Shown here in pieces: positions 1 to 9,017 of a DNA stretch of 64,000 nucleotides. Position numbers and translations under genes: made by a program. The first letter of the stretch is position 1; each line of letters starts with the position of its first letter. The notes beneath the pieces were generated by a model, which saw only the letters and a list, made by a program, of their open reading frames with translations, did no database searches and was not told the origin of the DNA. Source of the DNA: Pseudooceanicola atlanticus (GTDB lineage Bacteria > Pseudomonadota > Alphaproteobacteria > Rhodobacterales > Rhodobacteraceae); NCBI RefSeq assembly GCF_000768315.1, contig NZ_AQQX01000016.1:1-64000 (forward strand), in the 5' to 3' direction.

Positions 1-262
1 GCTTTTCAGCAAGATAGGGAATTTGTCGCAACCCAGCTTAGAATGTGCCCGCCAGGGTAGATAGAATCCTATAATCCGAATTATGTTTTCTAAATTGAAG
101 TCGGTTCAGTACTTTTGCCTCCATTTGCTTAACCACCTGAAAACACACGAACTGAAAACGTTTCCATTCAGATCGTCTTGCAACCGGTCGACAGATGCGG
201 GATGAATGGTATTCCATGTCAGTTGCATCTAATCGGCCCGCGCGCCCGGAAAGCATCCCCTG
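1..262. other. Left-edge intergenic segment upstream of the MFS gene
   Basis: I see no convincing gene in this stretch, which is more AT-rich than what follows. Long open frames cross it on both strands, but they are shadows of the MFS gene or lack family features. It probably holds the promoter of the MFS gene at 263. The 10-bp near-palindrome TGGTATTCCA at 207-216 resembles sites in front of other genes of this island and may be an operator of the GntR regulator encoded at 9940. Confidence 0.6.
207..216. promoter_or_regulatory. Candidate GntR/FCD operator upstream of MFS gene
   Basis: TGGTATTCCA matches the deduced consensus TGGTATACCA at 9 of 10 positions and lies 47 bp before the MFS start. 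Related sites occur at 2299, 2353, 8985, 9831 and 9898. FadR/FCD-type GntR proteins generally bind short palindromes with a GT-N-N-AC core, which fits. Assignment to the GntR gene at 9940 is inference. Confidence 0.45.
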
Positions 263-1498
263 ATGGCCCGTCTCGGATTCGAACGCATCTTCCAGGTCCT
301 CGGCCAACGGAATTACGGCGTCTTTTCGCTGGGAAATTCCCTCAGCCTGATCGGCACCTGGATGCAGCGTATCGCCAGCGGATGGCTGGCCTGGACCCTG
401 ACCGAAAGCGCGACCTGGGTCGGTGCCATCGCCTTTGCCGACCTTTTTCCCTGTGTTCTGCTGGGGCCATTCTCGGGCGCGGCGGCGGATCGTTGGGACC
501 GGCTGAAGGTGCTCAAGATCGGCCAGGTGCTGGGCTTTTTGCAGGCCGTTCTCTTGGCGGTCCTCTACCAGACCGGGTCGCTGTCGATCTGGCCCCTGTT
601 CCTGATCACGCTGTTCCATGGTTGCGTCACCGGGTTCCTGCAGCCCTTCCGCCTGGCGATCACCGCGGGGCTCGTGACACAGGAATGGCTGAACACGGCC
701 ATCGCCATCAATTCCGTCACCTTCAACCTTGCGCGGTTCGTCGGGCCTGCGGCGGCGGGGCTGCTGATCGCGCTTGGCGGGCTGGGCGGAACCTACATGG
801 TCAACGCGCTGACCTTTGGCGTTTTCGTCGTCGCGCTCAGCATGATCCGGCTGAACACCAGGCCCAACGGCAAACACGCCGACAGCTTCCTGCAAGAGGC
901 GATGATCGGCGTGCGGCATGCCGTGTCGACACCGGGCGTCAACGTCTTGCTGCTGCTGACCGTGGTGGCGGGCATCGCCGTCCGTCCGGTGGTCGAGCTG
1001 CTGCCCGGTTGGGCGGCAGAGGTCTTTGACGGCACCTCGGGCGATTTTGCGGCACTCACTTCGGCCTTCGGGATTGGTGCCGTGATTGGCGGGCTGTGGC
1101 TGGCCGCCCGGCAATCGGCCAAGGGTCTGGCGCTGATCATGATCGGGTCGCAGGCGGCGATGTGCGCGGTGCTGATGCTGTTCGCGCTCAGCACCCATAT
1201 CTGGATGGCCCTGCCGCTGGCCGTGCTCACCGGCGCGACCATGGTCGTTGGTGCGGTGTCCGCCCAGACTCTGACCCAGATCGTCGTGCCGGATCACCTG
1301 CGCGGGCGGGTCATGGGCATCTGGGGCCTGACCGTGCGCGGATCGCCGGCCATCGGGGCGCTGATCGTCGGCAGCGCCTCGGACGTCTGGGGCATGCGGC
1401 CACCGCTGATCGTCGGGGTGATCATCCTGCTGGCGGTGATCGCCTATGTCGCGCTTGGCTTTGACCGGATGCGGGCCAGCCTCGAAGACACGCTTTAG
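263..1498 (+). CDS. MFS transporter, EntS-like (DHA3-type) exporter
   Basis: This 411-residue integral membrane protein of the major facilitator superfamily is probably a proton-coupled exporter of a small molecule in the inner membrane. The start region reads GQRNYGVFSLGNSLSLIGTW, typical of the MFS_3/EntS-like branch. The loop between helices 2 and 3 carries the signature SGAAADRWDR (residues 71-80), and about twelve hydrophobic segments follow to the C-terminus. The length is normal. ATG 263 follows a GGAAAG ribosome-binding-like stretch. The gene converges on the SDR gene at 1495, their coding ends overlapping by about 4 bp. The operator-like site at 207-216 suggests co-regulation with the catabolic genes. 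The substrate is unknown. Confidence 0.8.
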   Translation: MARLGFERIFQVLGQRNYGVFSLGNSLSLIGTWMQRIASGWLAWTLTESATWVGAIAFADLFPCVLLGPFSGAAADRWDRLKVLKIGQVLGFLQAVLLAVLYQTGSLSIWPLFLITLFHGCVTGFLQPFRLAITAGLVTQEWLNTAIAINSVTFNLARFVGPAAAGLLIALGGLGGTYMVNALTFGVFVVALSMIRLNTRPNGKHADSFLQEAMIGVRHAVSTPGVNVLLLLTVVAGIAVRPVVELLPGWAAEVFDGTSGDFAALTSAFGIGAVIGGLWLAARQSAKGLALIMIGSQAAMCAVLMLFALSTHIWMALPLAVLTGATMVVGAVSAQTLTQIVVPDHLRGRVMGIWGLTVRGSPAIGALIVGSASDVWGMRPPLIVGVIILLAVIAYVALGFDRMRASLEDTL

Positions 1499-2271
1499 GC
1501 CGTCATCCCCCCATCGACCGGCAAGGCCGCGCCCGAGACAAAGCTCGCCTCGTCCGATACCAGGAAGAGCGCGGCATTCGCGATCTCCTCGGGCCTGGCA
1601 TTGCGGCCCAGCGGGGTTTGCGTTGCGCGTTGCGCGACCATTTCCTCCTTGTCCTGGTTGGCCTGCGGCGTGTCGAACCGGGCGATGAATTCGCGCAGCA
1701 TCGGGGTATCCACCCCACCGGGGCAGATCACGTTGGCGCGGATCCCCTCGCCCGCCACCCGCTTGGCCAGGGACCGGGTCCAGCCGACGACACCGAATTT
1801 CATCATCGAATAGGCCGGGCTGCGCGGCGACCCGGCCAGACCCGCGGTCGAGGCCGTGTAGACAAGCGACCCGCCCGCGCGCTTGCGCATCTCGGGCAGG
1901 GCGGCGGCTGTGGTGTGGGCGATCGTGCGCAGGTTCAGATCGAGCGCCAGTTCGAAAACGTCCTCGTCCATGTCCTCGACCCTGAACGGTCCCGGATGCC
2001 CGGCATGCAGCCAGGCGAAGTCCAGCCCGCCGAAGGCCGCGACCGTCTCGGCCACGATATCGCGGGAAAAGCCGCGCTGCGTCAGGTCGCCGACCAGCGG
2101 GATGGCCCGTCCCCCGGCTTGCGTGATCTGGGCGATGACCTCTTCCACGGCCTTGGCGTCGAGATCCACGACGCCGACCGCTGCGCCCTCTGCCGCGAAG
2201 CGGATCGCCCCGGCCCGGCCCATTCCGGACCCGGCGGCGGTGACCAGCCCGATCTTGTTCTCAAGTCGCAT
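1495..2271 (-). CDS. SDR-family NAD(P)-dependent oxidoreductase
   Basis: This classical short-chain dehydrogenase of 258 residues should oxidise or reduce a hydroxyl/keto group in the cytoplasm. It has the Rossmann glycine motif TAAGSGMG (residues 11-18), an Asp at residue 36 at the end of the second strand that usually favours NAD over NADP, and the catalytic Ser141, Tyr154 and Lys158 (YSMMK). The usual NNAG motif is replaced by LHAGHPG. The C-terminus has the family's PVDGG motif. I chose ATG 2271 because an AGGAGG sequence precedes it; a longer frame to 2358 would run through the candidate operator at 2299. It is divergent from the carboxylesterase gene, probably sharing a control region. 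The substrate cannot be told from sequence. Confidence 0.85.
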   Translation of the reverse strand: MRLENKIGLVTAAGSGMGRAGAIRFAAEGAAVGVVDLDAKAVEEVIAQITQAGGRAIPLVGDLTQRGFSRDIVAETVAAFGGLDFAWLHAGHPGPFRVEDMDEDVFELALDLNLRTIAHTTAAALPEMRKRAGGSLVYTASTAGLAGSPRSPAYSMMKFGVVGWTRSLAKRVAGEGIRANVICPGGVDTPMLREFIARFDTPQANQDKEEMVAQRATQTPLGRNARPEEIANAALFLVSDEASFVSGAALPVDGGMTA

Positions 2272-2298
2272 TTCGTCCTCCTCCCGTTTGGCGCCATA

Positions 2299-2308
2299 TG
2301 GCATACCG
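2299..2308. promoter_or_regulatory. Candidate GntR/FCD operator, SDR side
   Basis: TGGCATACCG lies 28 bp upstream of the SDR start codon in the divergent SDR/esterase promoter region. An identical 10-mer occurs at 2353-2362. Each matches TGGTATACCA at 8 of 10 positions. Confidence 0.45.
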
Positions 2309-2352
2309 TTTTTTCCATCATGCGCCGAAATCCCTGAATGTCGAGTATTGCC

Positions 2353-2362
2353 TGGCATACCG
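2353..2362. promoter_or_regulatory. Candidate GntR/FCD operator, esterase side
   Basis: TGGCATACCG is a perfect duplicate of the site at 2299-2308. It lies 38 bp before the carboxylesterase start codon. Two copies in a 130-bp divergent region suggest coordinate control of both genes. Confidence 0.45.
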
Positions 2363-2400
2363 AAGCCTGTTTCAATGCCCCAAATCCTGGGGAGGAGCCG

Positions 2401-3948
2401 ATGTCACATCCAATCGCAGAGACCGCCGCAGGCCGGATCGAGGGACGCCGCCATGGCCGCACGAAAGTCTTTCGCGGTATTCCGTATGCGGCCGATACCG
2501 GTGGGGAGGGACGGTTCCGCGATGCCGGCCCCGCCCCTGCGCCACCCGCCGTGGCCGACCAGATCGGGCCCCGTGCGCCGCAGGTGCTGCCGGAGGGCAA
2601 AGGCCCCTCGTTCTTCAGCTTCCTGGCCGAAACCTCGCCGCTGAGCGAGGATTGCCTGCGCCTGAATGTCTTCGCCCCGGAAGAGCCCGGAGCCAAGCGC
2701 CCGGTGATGGTCTGGCTGCATGGCGGGGCCTGGATCTCGGGGTCCGGCAACCGGCCCTCGGCGCATGGATCGATCCTGGCCGAGGCGGGCGACGTGGTGG
2801 TGGTGACGATCAATCACCGGCTCAACGCCTTTGGATTCACCTGGGACGGGACCGATGCGACCGATCCCAATGTCGGCCTGACCGATATCATCAAGGCGCT
2901 GGAATGGGTGCGGGACAATATCGCGGCCTTTGGCGGCGACCCGGACTGCGTCACCCTCTTCGGGCAATCGGGCGGCGGGGCCAAGGTGTCTGTCCTGATG
3001 GCGATGCCGCGCGCCAAGGGCCTGTTCCACCGCGCCATCGTGCAAAGCGCCTCGCTGCATATCGAAATGGCAACACCGGAACGGGCGGTGAAATGCGCCG
3101 AACTGCTTTATGATGAGTTGGGGCTGAAGATCGGCGATCGCACCGCGTTGGCCGACGTGCCGATGGAGGCGATCCTGAAAGCCCGCCTGCGCGCCGTGGC
3201 CCGCAATGACGGGATCGACGATTTCCGCCCTGTGGTGGATGGCAATGTCCTGCCTTTCGATCCGTTCTCGCCGGCGGGGCTGGATCACCATGCGGATATC
3301 CCGATGATCGCAGGCTCGACCCGCGAGGAAATGACCTTCTTCATGGCCTATGACGGTGAGGGCGTCTTTGACATGCCAGAGGCGCGGGCCCGCCAGATGG
3401 TAGCGGATTTCTTCCATATGAGCCTTGCCGACAGCGCGCCGCTTTTCGACAGCTATGCCTCTGCTTTTCCTGGAAAAAAGCCCGGTCAGGTGGCCGAGAC
3501 GATCTTCACCCAGGCCCGCTATACCCGCAACGGATGCCTGGCCGCGGATCGCAAGGCAGCGCATGGGTCCGCACCGGTCTATCGCTACCGCGTCGACTGG
3601 CAATGTGCCCCCTGGGACGGCCAGCTGGGCGCCCCGCATACGGTCTGCATCCCGCTGGTTTTCGGCACCACCGAAACCGCGCGCGAGATGCTGGGACGGG
3701 ACGCGCAGGCCGATGCGCTGAGCCGCCGGATGATGGCCGCCTGGACGCAGTTCGCGCGCACCGGGGATCCGAATTGCGACGCCCTGCCCCACTGGCCCCG
3801 CTATGACGCGACGGACCGGCCCAGCATGATCTTCGACGCTGAATGCAGCGTCATGAATGACCCCGGCAAGACCGAGCGCGAGCTGATGGAGCCCTGGCCC
3901 GCCTTTCGTGTCGGCATGATCCTGAAGGGGATCAAACGGGCGGTTTAG
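2401..3948 (+). CDS. Type B carboxylesterase / lipase family protein
   Basis: This 515-residue alpha/beta-hydrolase of the COesterase (type B carboxylesterase) family should hydrolyse a carboxylic ester. The oxyanion-hole motif HGGAW is at residues 107-111, and the nucleophile elbow is FGQSGGG with Ser190, a variant of the usual GESAG. The catalytic acid is probably in the GSTREE segment and the His in the APHTVCIPLVFG segment, both at the expected places. No signal peptide is seen, so it is probably cytoplasmic. ATG 2401 was chosen over 2338 because a GGGGAGGAG ribosome-binding site sits just before it. It converges on the alpha/beta hydrolase gene, overlapping its end by 17 bp. With the CoA-dependent genes to the right it probably opens an ester or lactone substrate. 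Confidence 0.85.
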   Translation: MSHPIAETAAGRIEGRRHGRTKVFRGIPYAADTGGEGRFRDAGPAPAPPAVADQIGPRAPQVLPEGKGPSFFSFLAETSPLSEDCLRLNVFAPEEPGAKRPVMVWLHGGAWISGSGNRPSAHGSILAEAGDVVVVTINHRLNAFGFTWDGTDATDPNVGLTDIIKALEWVRDNIAAFGGDPDCVTLFGQSGGGAKVSVLMAMPRAKGLFHRAIVQSASLHIEMATPERAVKCAELLYDELGLKIGDRTALADVPMEAILKARLRAVARNDGIDDFRPVVDGNVLPFDPFSPAGLDHHADIPMIAGSTREEMTFFMAYDGEGVFDMPEARARQMVADFFHMSLADSAPLFDSYASAFPGKKPGQVAETIFTQARYTRNGCLAADRKAAHGSAPVYRYRVDWQCAPWDGQLGAPHTVCIPLVFGTTETAREMLGRDAQADALSRRMMAAWTQFARTGDPNCDALPHWPRYDATDRPSMIFDAECSVMNDPGKTERELMEPWPAFRVGMILKGIKRAV

Positions 3949-4810
3949 AGACGAGATCGCGCAGGATCGCGTTGAAGCTCTCGGCAGCTTCGAACTGCAT
4001 CCAATGCCCGGTTTCGGGCAGGATGTGGGTGTCGGCGGCGGGGTTCATCGCACGGATGCGGGCGGGCCTGTCAGGAAGCTCGGCCGGGTCGACAAAGGAG
4101 TCGCTGTCGCCCCAGACGCAGGTCAGGTTGCCCTTGTAGCCGGGCACGCTGACGATCAGGCCGGGGCCCCAATCGACCCGTTCGACCCGCAGGCGGGCCA
4201 TCGCCGTGCATTCGTGCTGGATCCGCAGGGCCAGGGGGGTCACCGACTCGGGCCGCTTCAGCATGATGGATTGCAGGTTGGCACGCTGCGCGGCGATCAG
4301 GTCGTCCCCGGTCCGATTGCGCACCGACACCATCGCCGGGGTGGCCGGCGGGGCAATCCCGGCGGGGGCCCCAAGCAGGACGTGGGTCTGCCGCCCGGGA
4401 TGTTCCAGCAGCAGCGGACCGGACAGCCCGCCGCCAAAGGAAAACCCGACAAGACGATAGGGCGTATCGGGGCCGATCACCTCGTCCAGGGCGCGCGCAA
4501 TATGCGCAGCGATGTCGACCAGCCGCACCGGCGCGGGCGGCGTATCGGACCGGCCATAGCCCGGAATATCGGGGATCAGAACCCGATGGTCATGGCTGAA
4601 CGCATTGATATTACGAACAAAATGCGGCCATGAGCCATAGGCGCCATGCAGCATGACCATGACCGGCGCATCGCGCGGCCCCCATTCCGCCCAGTGGATC
4701 CGCGCGCCCTCCGGCCCCGACCAGATGGAGCGCGCGGTGTCGCGCAGCTGATCCAGCTGGGCGTCGGGCTGGCTGAGCTCCGGCGGAAGCGGCACCACGG
4801 GCATCTGCAT
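3932..4810 (-). CDS. Alpha/beta-fold hydrolase
   Basis: This 292-residue single-domain alpha/beta hydrolase resembles ester- and C-C-bond-cleaving hydrolases of aromatic and terpenoid pathways. The oxyanion segment is MLHGAYGSWPHF, the nucleophile elbow GFSFGGG carries the catalytic Ser, the acid is in WGDSDSFVDP, and the His is in ETGHWMQFE. The start codon follows immediately on the stop of the enoyl-CoA hydratase-like gene (4811), so the two are translationally linked in one operon with the acyl-CoA dehydrogenase and CoA ligase genes. The real substrate is unknown. A C-C hydrolase or an esterase would both fit the motifs. Confidence 0.8.
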   Translation of the reverse strand: MQMPVVPLPPELSQPDAQLDQLRDTARSIWSGPEGARIHWAEWGPRDAPVMVMLHGAYGSWPHFVRNINAFSHDHRVLIPDIPGYGRSDTPPAPVRLVDIAAHIARALDEVIGPDTPYRLVGFSFGGGLSGPLLLEHPGRQTHVLLGAPAGIAPPATPAMVSVRNRTGDDLIAAQRANLQSIMLKRPESVTPLALRIQHECTAMARLRVERVDWGPGLIVSVPGYKGNLTCVWGDSDSFVDPAELPDRPARIRAMNPAADTHILPETGHWMQFEAAESFNAILRDLVSKPPV

Positions 4811-5584
4811 TCAGTAGCCCTTGAAATCCGGCAGGCGCCGTTCGTTCATCGCGGCGACACCTTCCTTGAAATCGTGGGTCGGGCGGACCAGCGCCTGTTC
4901 GAACGCCTCGTTGTAGGTGGCCTGGGCGAAGTCCGCGGCCATGCCCGCGCGCAGCGTTTTGCGGGTGCCCTGCACGGCCAGCGGGCCGGAGCGGGCGATC
5001 TCGGTCGCCATTTCGATCGCGGTGGCGCGGACATCGGCGAGCGGGACCAGCCGGTCGAGCAGCCCGATCTCGAGCGCCTCTTCACCGGGGACGCGTTCGC
5101 CGGTGTAGAACATCCATGCGGCCTTCTGCCGTCCGACGATGCGGGGCAGCGTGTAGGTCGTGCCGAAACCGGGGTGATAGCCCTGCCGCGCAAAGTTCGC
5201 CGACAGACGGGATTCGGCGCATCCGACCCGGAAATCGGCGGTCAGCGCGAGGCCGATCCCGGCCCCGACAGCGGCGCCCTGGATCGCTGCGACAACGGGT
5301 TTTCCGTTGGAAATCAGGCGATGCGCCTCCTGGTAGAGGTGGCGGCCGGCCTCCTGCGTGATGGTGTCGTTATCGTCCTTGGCGCGTTCGGCCAGGTTGG
5401 CGCCGGCGCAGAAATGCTTGCCGTCCGAACACAGCACGATGGCGCGGCAGGTCTTGTCGGCATCCAGTTCGTCATAGGCATCCGCGATATCCGAGATCAG
5501 GTCGATATCGACGAAATTGTTCGGCGCGCGCTGCAATTCGACGATTGCGACGTGGTCCTGCCGGGTGATTTTGACTTCGCTCAT
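4811..5584 (-). CDS. Enoyl-CoA hydratase/isomerase (crotonase) family protein
   Basis: This 257-residue crotonase-fold enzyme should act on an acyl-CoA thioester, usually by adding water to a 2-enoyl-CoA. The oxyanion-hole motifs KHFCAGANL and IQGAAVGAGIGLALTADFRV are intact. The first catalytic Glu of classical hydratases normally lies in a PEIxLGxxPG-like segment, and here that segment reads FARQGYHPGFG with no Glu. The second region (GERVPGEEALEIGLLD) retains acidic residues. The enzyme may therefore catalyse a different crotonase reaction. It sits between the acyl-CoA dehydrogenase (19 bp gap) and the alpha/beta hydrolase. Confidence 0.82.
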   Translation of the reverse strand: MSEVKITRQDHVAIVELQRAPNNFVDIDLISDIADAYDELDADKTCRAIVLCSDGKHFCAGANLAERAKDDNDTITQEAGRHLYQEAHRLISNGKPVVAAIQGAAVGAGIGLALTADFRVGCAESRLSANFARQGYHPGFGTTYTLPRIVGRQKAAWMFYTGERVPGEEALEIGLLDRLVPLADVRATAIEMATEIARSGPLAVQGTRKTLRAGMAADFAQATYNEAFEQALVRPTHDFKEGVAAMNERRLPDFKGY

Positions 5585-5603
5585 GTGTCCTCCCTCGTGG
5601 GTC

Positions 5604-6779
5604 CTAGAGACCCGGTATCCTGTCTTGCAGCGAATGGCGTGCGATCAGCATGCGGTGCACTTCGCTGGGGCCTTCGTAGACGCGCATGGTGCGCACATGG
5701 TTCGCCATCATGGCAAGGGGCAGTTCCCGCGTCATCCCCATTCCGCCATAGGCCTGCATCGCCTTGTCGATCGTGTCCCAGGCCAGTTCGGTGCCCATCA
5801 GCTTGACCATCGAGCATTCCGTGCGCGCCTGTTCACCGCGATCGACCTTGCTGGCAGTGTTGTAGACCATCAGCCGCAGCGCGTGGAGCTGCATTTCCGC
5901 ATCGGCGATCCACCATTGGATGGCCTGCCGGTCGGCGAGCATTTCGCCGAATGTTTTCCGTTGCTTGACCCAATCCTTCATCAGGTCGAGCGCATAGCGC
6001 GTCTTGCCCGCACACCACGCCCCCATCTGCACGCGCCGCACGTTGAGCCGGAGCTGCATCGGGCCGAAGCCGTTGCCAAGCTCGCCCAGCAATGCGGATT
6101 TGGGCAGGCGCAGGTTATCTATCACGATTTCATAGGTGTTGCGCCCGCCCAGCATGGGAATTCGGCGCTGGATGATGAACCCGGGCGTGTCCTTTTCCAC
6201 CACGAAGGCAGAGATACCGCCACGGGCGCCCTTGGACGGGTCGGTCGAGGCCATGAGGATCGTGAAGTCGGACTTATCTGCCTTTGAAATCCATATCTTA
6301 CGTCCGTTGATCACCCATTCGTCCCCGTCGAGGATCGCGCGGGTCGTCATGGCAGCCGGATCGCCGCCGCCGCCGGGTTCGGAGATCGCGATGGCGCTGA
6401 TCGCCTCGCCGCGCGAATAGGGTTCGAGGTATTTGACCTTCTGCTCTTCGGTACAGGTCTGCATCAGCATCCGCAGGTTGGGGCTGTCGGGCGGGAAGTA
6501 GTATTCGACGCAGGTCTGACCCATCTCTTCCCAGACGCCGACCATGGTCACCGCGTCGAGGTTGGAGCCGCCATATTCTTCAGGTCCATCAAGGGCATAG
6601 AGGCCCAGCTCCTTGGCGCGGGCATCCAGAACGGCCTGTTCCTCGGGCAGGAGGGAGGAGGCGCCGCCGCCTGCCTCGCGGGCCAGCACCTTGGGTTCCA
6701 GGGGGCGGACGTAATCGTCGCGGAACCGGGCGCAGAGGTCGCGCAGCATCTGCTGTTCCTCACTCAGGGTGAAATCCAT
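5604..6779 (-). CDS. Acyl-CoA dehydrogenase
   Basis: This 391-residue flavoprotein of the acyl-CoA dehydrogenase family should introduce an alpha-beta double bond into an acyl-CoA, passing electrons to an electron-transfer flavoprotein. The N-terminal helical domain (SEEQQMLRDLCARF), the FAD/substrate segment (AISEPGGGGDPA, WVINGRKIWIS) and the C-terminal four-helix domain are present. The usual catalytic-base Glu position is retained in VYEGPSEVHR near the C-terminus. The gene follows the CoA ligase by 12 bp and precedes the crotonase by 19 bp, so these three form a CoA-activation, dehydrogenation and hydration series. Confidence 0.88.
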   Translation of the reverse strand: MDFTLSEEQQMLRDLCARFRDDYVRPLEPKVLAREAGGGASSLLPEEQAVLDARAKELGLYALDGPEEYGGSNLDAVTMVGVWEEMGQTCVEYYFPPDSPNLRMLMQTCTEEQKVKYLEPYSRGEAISAIAISEPGGGGDPAAMTTRAILDGDEWVINGRKIWISKADKSDFTILMASTDPSKGARGGISAFVVEKDTPGFIIQRRIPMLGGRNTYEIVIDNLRLPKSALLGELGNGFGPMQLRLNVRRVQMGAWCAGKTRYALDLMKDWVKQRKTFGEMLADRQAIQWWIADAEMQLHALRLMVYNTASKVDRGEQARTECSMVKLMGTELAWDTIDKAMQAYGGMGMTRELPLAMMANHVRTMRVYEGPSEVHRMLIARHSLQDRIPGL

Positions 6780-6791
6780 TTCTCCTCCTCC

Positions 6792-8930
6792 TTACAAAGG
6801 GATAAGCACTGCGTCGGCGACGGTAAAGCTGCCGTCGGGGTGCAGGATGATCGGGTTGAACTCCATCTCGGCGATCCAGTCGGAGCCGGCGATGGCGGCC
6901 TGGGACAGGCGCGAAATCAGGCCGGAGATCTGGGCAAGGTCAATCGGGGCAGACCCACGGAAGCCATTGAAAAGAGGCGCGGATTTCAGCTGTTGCAGCA
7001 GCGCTTCGGCGCGGGCGGGGCTGAAGGGCGCGGGGTAATGGATGACGTCGCCGAAAAGCTCGACCCCGGTGCCGCCGGCGCCCAGCATCATGATCGGCCC
7101 GAAGGTGGGGTCGTTGACCATGCCGACGACGATCTCGATCCCGCTGGGTGCCATGGGCTGCACCAGAACCCCTTCAATTTGTGCATTGGGATCAAAGGCC
7201 TGCGCGTTCCGTGTGATATCGCCAAAGGCCGCGCGGACGGCCTCTTCCCCGGTCAGCCCAAGGCGGACGCCACCCGCATCGGTCTTGTGCAGGATGTCCG
7301 GAGACGAGATCTTCAGCACGACCGGACCGCCGATTTCGGCAGCGGCCGAAGCGGCCTCTTCCGCGGTGGTGACGAGCCTGTCGGCCTCACCGCCCAGGCC
7401 GTATTCGGAGAGGATTTTCCGGCATCGGTATTCTGTCGGTATTACGTCGGTATCACGTCGGTGCATCTTCGGTGTTGCCGCCACAGCGTCGGAAATCGGC
7501 GAAGCGAGGACCTGCGCGTAATCGGCCAGCGCGCGCAGCCCGGCGGCGCAATGGCGGATGTCGTCCATCAGGACCGACCCGTTCTCGGCGGCGACGCGAC
7601 GGGCCAGGTTCGACGGTAGGGTGTAGCAGTAGATCAGCAGCGGGGTCCGGGCGCGGTCGACGATCCGGCGGATCGCCTCGGGCACGAGAGAGACGGAGGT
7701 TTCCCGCGCGGCGGAGATGACAAGCTGCACCATGTCGATCTCGTCGCATTCATCCAGGACCTCGGCGCAATGCAGCAGGACCGGGCCGGTGCTGGCCCCC
7801 TGAGCGGTGATGTCGACCGGGTTGAGGGCGGAGGCATGAGGCGGGATTTTCGGCAGGATCCGTGCCTGAACCGCATCGGACAATTCAGGGACGCTCAGCC
7901 CGTAATCGGAGAACACGTCGGCGCCTGTCGTGCCGCCCCCGCCCGAGGCGGTGACCACGCCGACGCGACGCCCCCTGGGCAGCGGACAGACGGCGAAGGC
8001 GGCGGCGATCGCCACGGCCTCGTCCATCTCTTGTGCCTCGACGATGCCGTAGCGGCGGAACACGGCACGATAGGCGGAATGTTCCCCCGAGAGCGACGCG
8101 GTATGGGACGCCGCCGCCCGCGCCCCGGCAGAAGATCGGCCCAGCTTGACCATCACGACGGGTTTGCCGGCCTCGCGCGCAGCGGCGGCGGCGCGCATGA
8201 AGCCCGGCCCGTCGCGGAGCCCTTCGCAGAGGATCATGATGATCTTGGTGGCCGGATCGCGGACCATGCAATCGAGGTAATCGGCGGTGGTCAGGTCCAT
8301 TTCGTTCCCGGTGGACACGACATGGGAAAAGGACAGGCCAAGCGCCCTGCCCCGCGTGAACATGGCAAAACCCATGCCGCCGGATTGAGAGATCACGCCG
8401 ATCCGCCGGTCGGGCGCGGCGTCGGGCATGGTGTCCTCGGGCAGGGCTTCGATCACCGGGGAAAAGGTGGCAGAGACATTGTCGACCGCGTTGTAGAACC
8501 CTTCGGCATTGGGCCCGGAGATGCGGATGCCGGTGCGATCCGCGATCTCGCGCAGCTGGTCCTGAAGCGCCTCTGCGGTCTCGCTGCCCTCTTCGGCGAA
8601 ACCGGAGGAGATGATGATGACATTGCCGACCCCGGCGCGCGCGCACTCCTCGACCGAGGCCGGGACCTGCGGCGCGGGAATGCAGATGATCGCCAGATCG
8701 ACCGGGTCGGGCACGTCGAGGATCGAGCGATAGACCTTGTGCCCGTCAATCTGATCCTCGCGCGGGTGGATCGGGAACAGCTTGCCGGAATACCCGGTCA
8801 GGGTGGCGAAGTGGAACAGCATGCCCCGGATCTTCTTGCGATCCGCCGTTGCGCCGATGAAGGCCATGGCGCGAGGGTTGAAAAACGTGCCGGAGAGCGG
8901 CGGCCGATTGGGGGTTTGCGGGGCGTTCAT
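6792..8930 (-). CDS. Acetate--CoA ligase (ADP-forming) family acyl-CoA synthetase
   Basis: This 712-residue protein has the fused architecture of NDP-forming acyl-CoA ligases: a CoA-binding Rossmann domain (about 20-135), a CoA-ligase domain (about 170-460) with the conserved ASHTASLSGEHSAY segment containing the probable phosphohistidine region, and a C-terminal ATP-grasp domain (about 490-710). It probably activates the organic acid released by the esterase or hydrolase to its CoA thioester. ATG 8930 was chosen because AAGGA precedes it by a normal distance. It is the first gene of a four-gene minus-strand operon. The linker before the ATP-grasp domain is encoded by a short imperfect direct repeat (about 7436-7468) based on ACGTCGGT. 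Confidence 0.85.
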   Translation of the reverse strand: MNAPQTPNRPPLSGTFFNPRAMAFIGATADRKKIRGMLFHFATLTGYSGKLFPIHPREDQIDGHKVYRSILDVPDPVDLAIICIPAPQVPASVEECARAGVGNVIIISSGFAEEGSETAEALQDQLREIADRTGIRISGPNAEGFYNAVDNVSATFSPVIEALPEDTMPDAAPDRRIGVISQSGGMGFAMFTRGRALGLSFSHVVSTGNEMDLTTADYLDCMVRDPATKIIMILCEGLRDGPGFMRAAAAAREAGKPVVMVKLGRSSAGARAAASHTASLSGEHSAYRAVFRRYGIVEAQEMDEAVAIAAAFAVCPLPRGRRVGVVTASGGGGTTGADVFSDYGLSVPELSDAVQARILPKIPPHASALNPVDITAQGASTGPVLLHCAEVLDECDEIDMVQLVISAARETSVSLVPEAIRRIVDRARTPLLIYCYTLPSNLARRVAAENGSVLMDDIRHCAAGLRALADYAQVLASPISDAVAATPKMHRRDTDVIPTEYRCRKILSEYGLGGEADRLVTTAEEAASAAAEIGGPVVLKISSPDILHKTDAGGVRLGLTGEEAVRAAFGDITRNAQAFDPNAQIEGVLVQPMAPSGIEIVVGMVNDPTFGPIMMLGAGGTGVELFGDVIHYPAPFSPARAEALLQQLKSAPLFNGFRGSAPIDLAQISGLISRLSQAAIAGSDWIAEMEFNPIILHPDGSFTVADAVLIPL

Positions 8931-8984
8931 CGCGATCCTTCGTTCCGATACCTTGGCCAAGGGGCGGATCACGGTCTGCCCATT

Positions 8985-8994
8985 TGGTATGCCA
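8985..8994. promoter_or_regulatory. Candidate GntR/FCD operator upstream of CoA-ligase operon
   Basis: TGGTATGCCA matches TGGTATACCA at 9 of 10 positions. It lies 54 bp upstream of the CoA ligase start, in the divergent region shared with the TetR gene. Confidence 0.45.
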
Positions 8995-9017
8995 TTTTCG
9001 AAATTGTTACCGGCTGC

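Noticed and set aside
38-1297. Long minus-strand open frame across the MFS gene
   Set aside because: Its product is Arg/Gln/His/Asp-rich and has no domain, and it mirrors the MFS gene, which has clear family features.
7436-7468. Short tandem repeat of about 11 bp as a CRISPR-like or regulatory repeat
   Set aside because: It is coding sequence for a linker of the CoA ligase, imperfect and only three units long.
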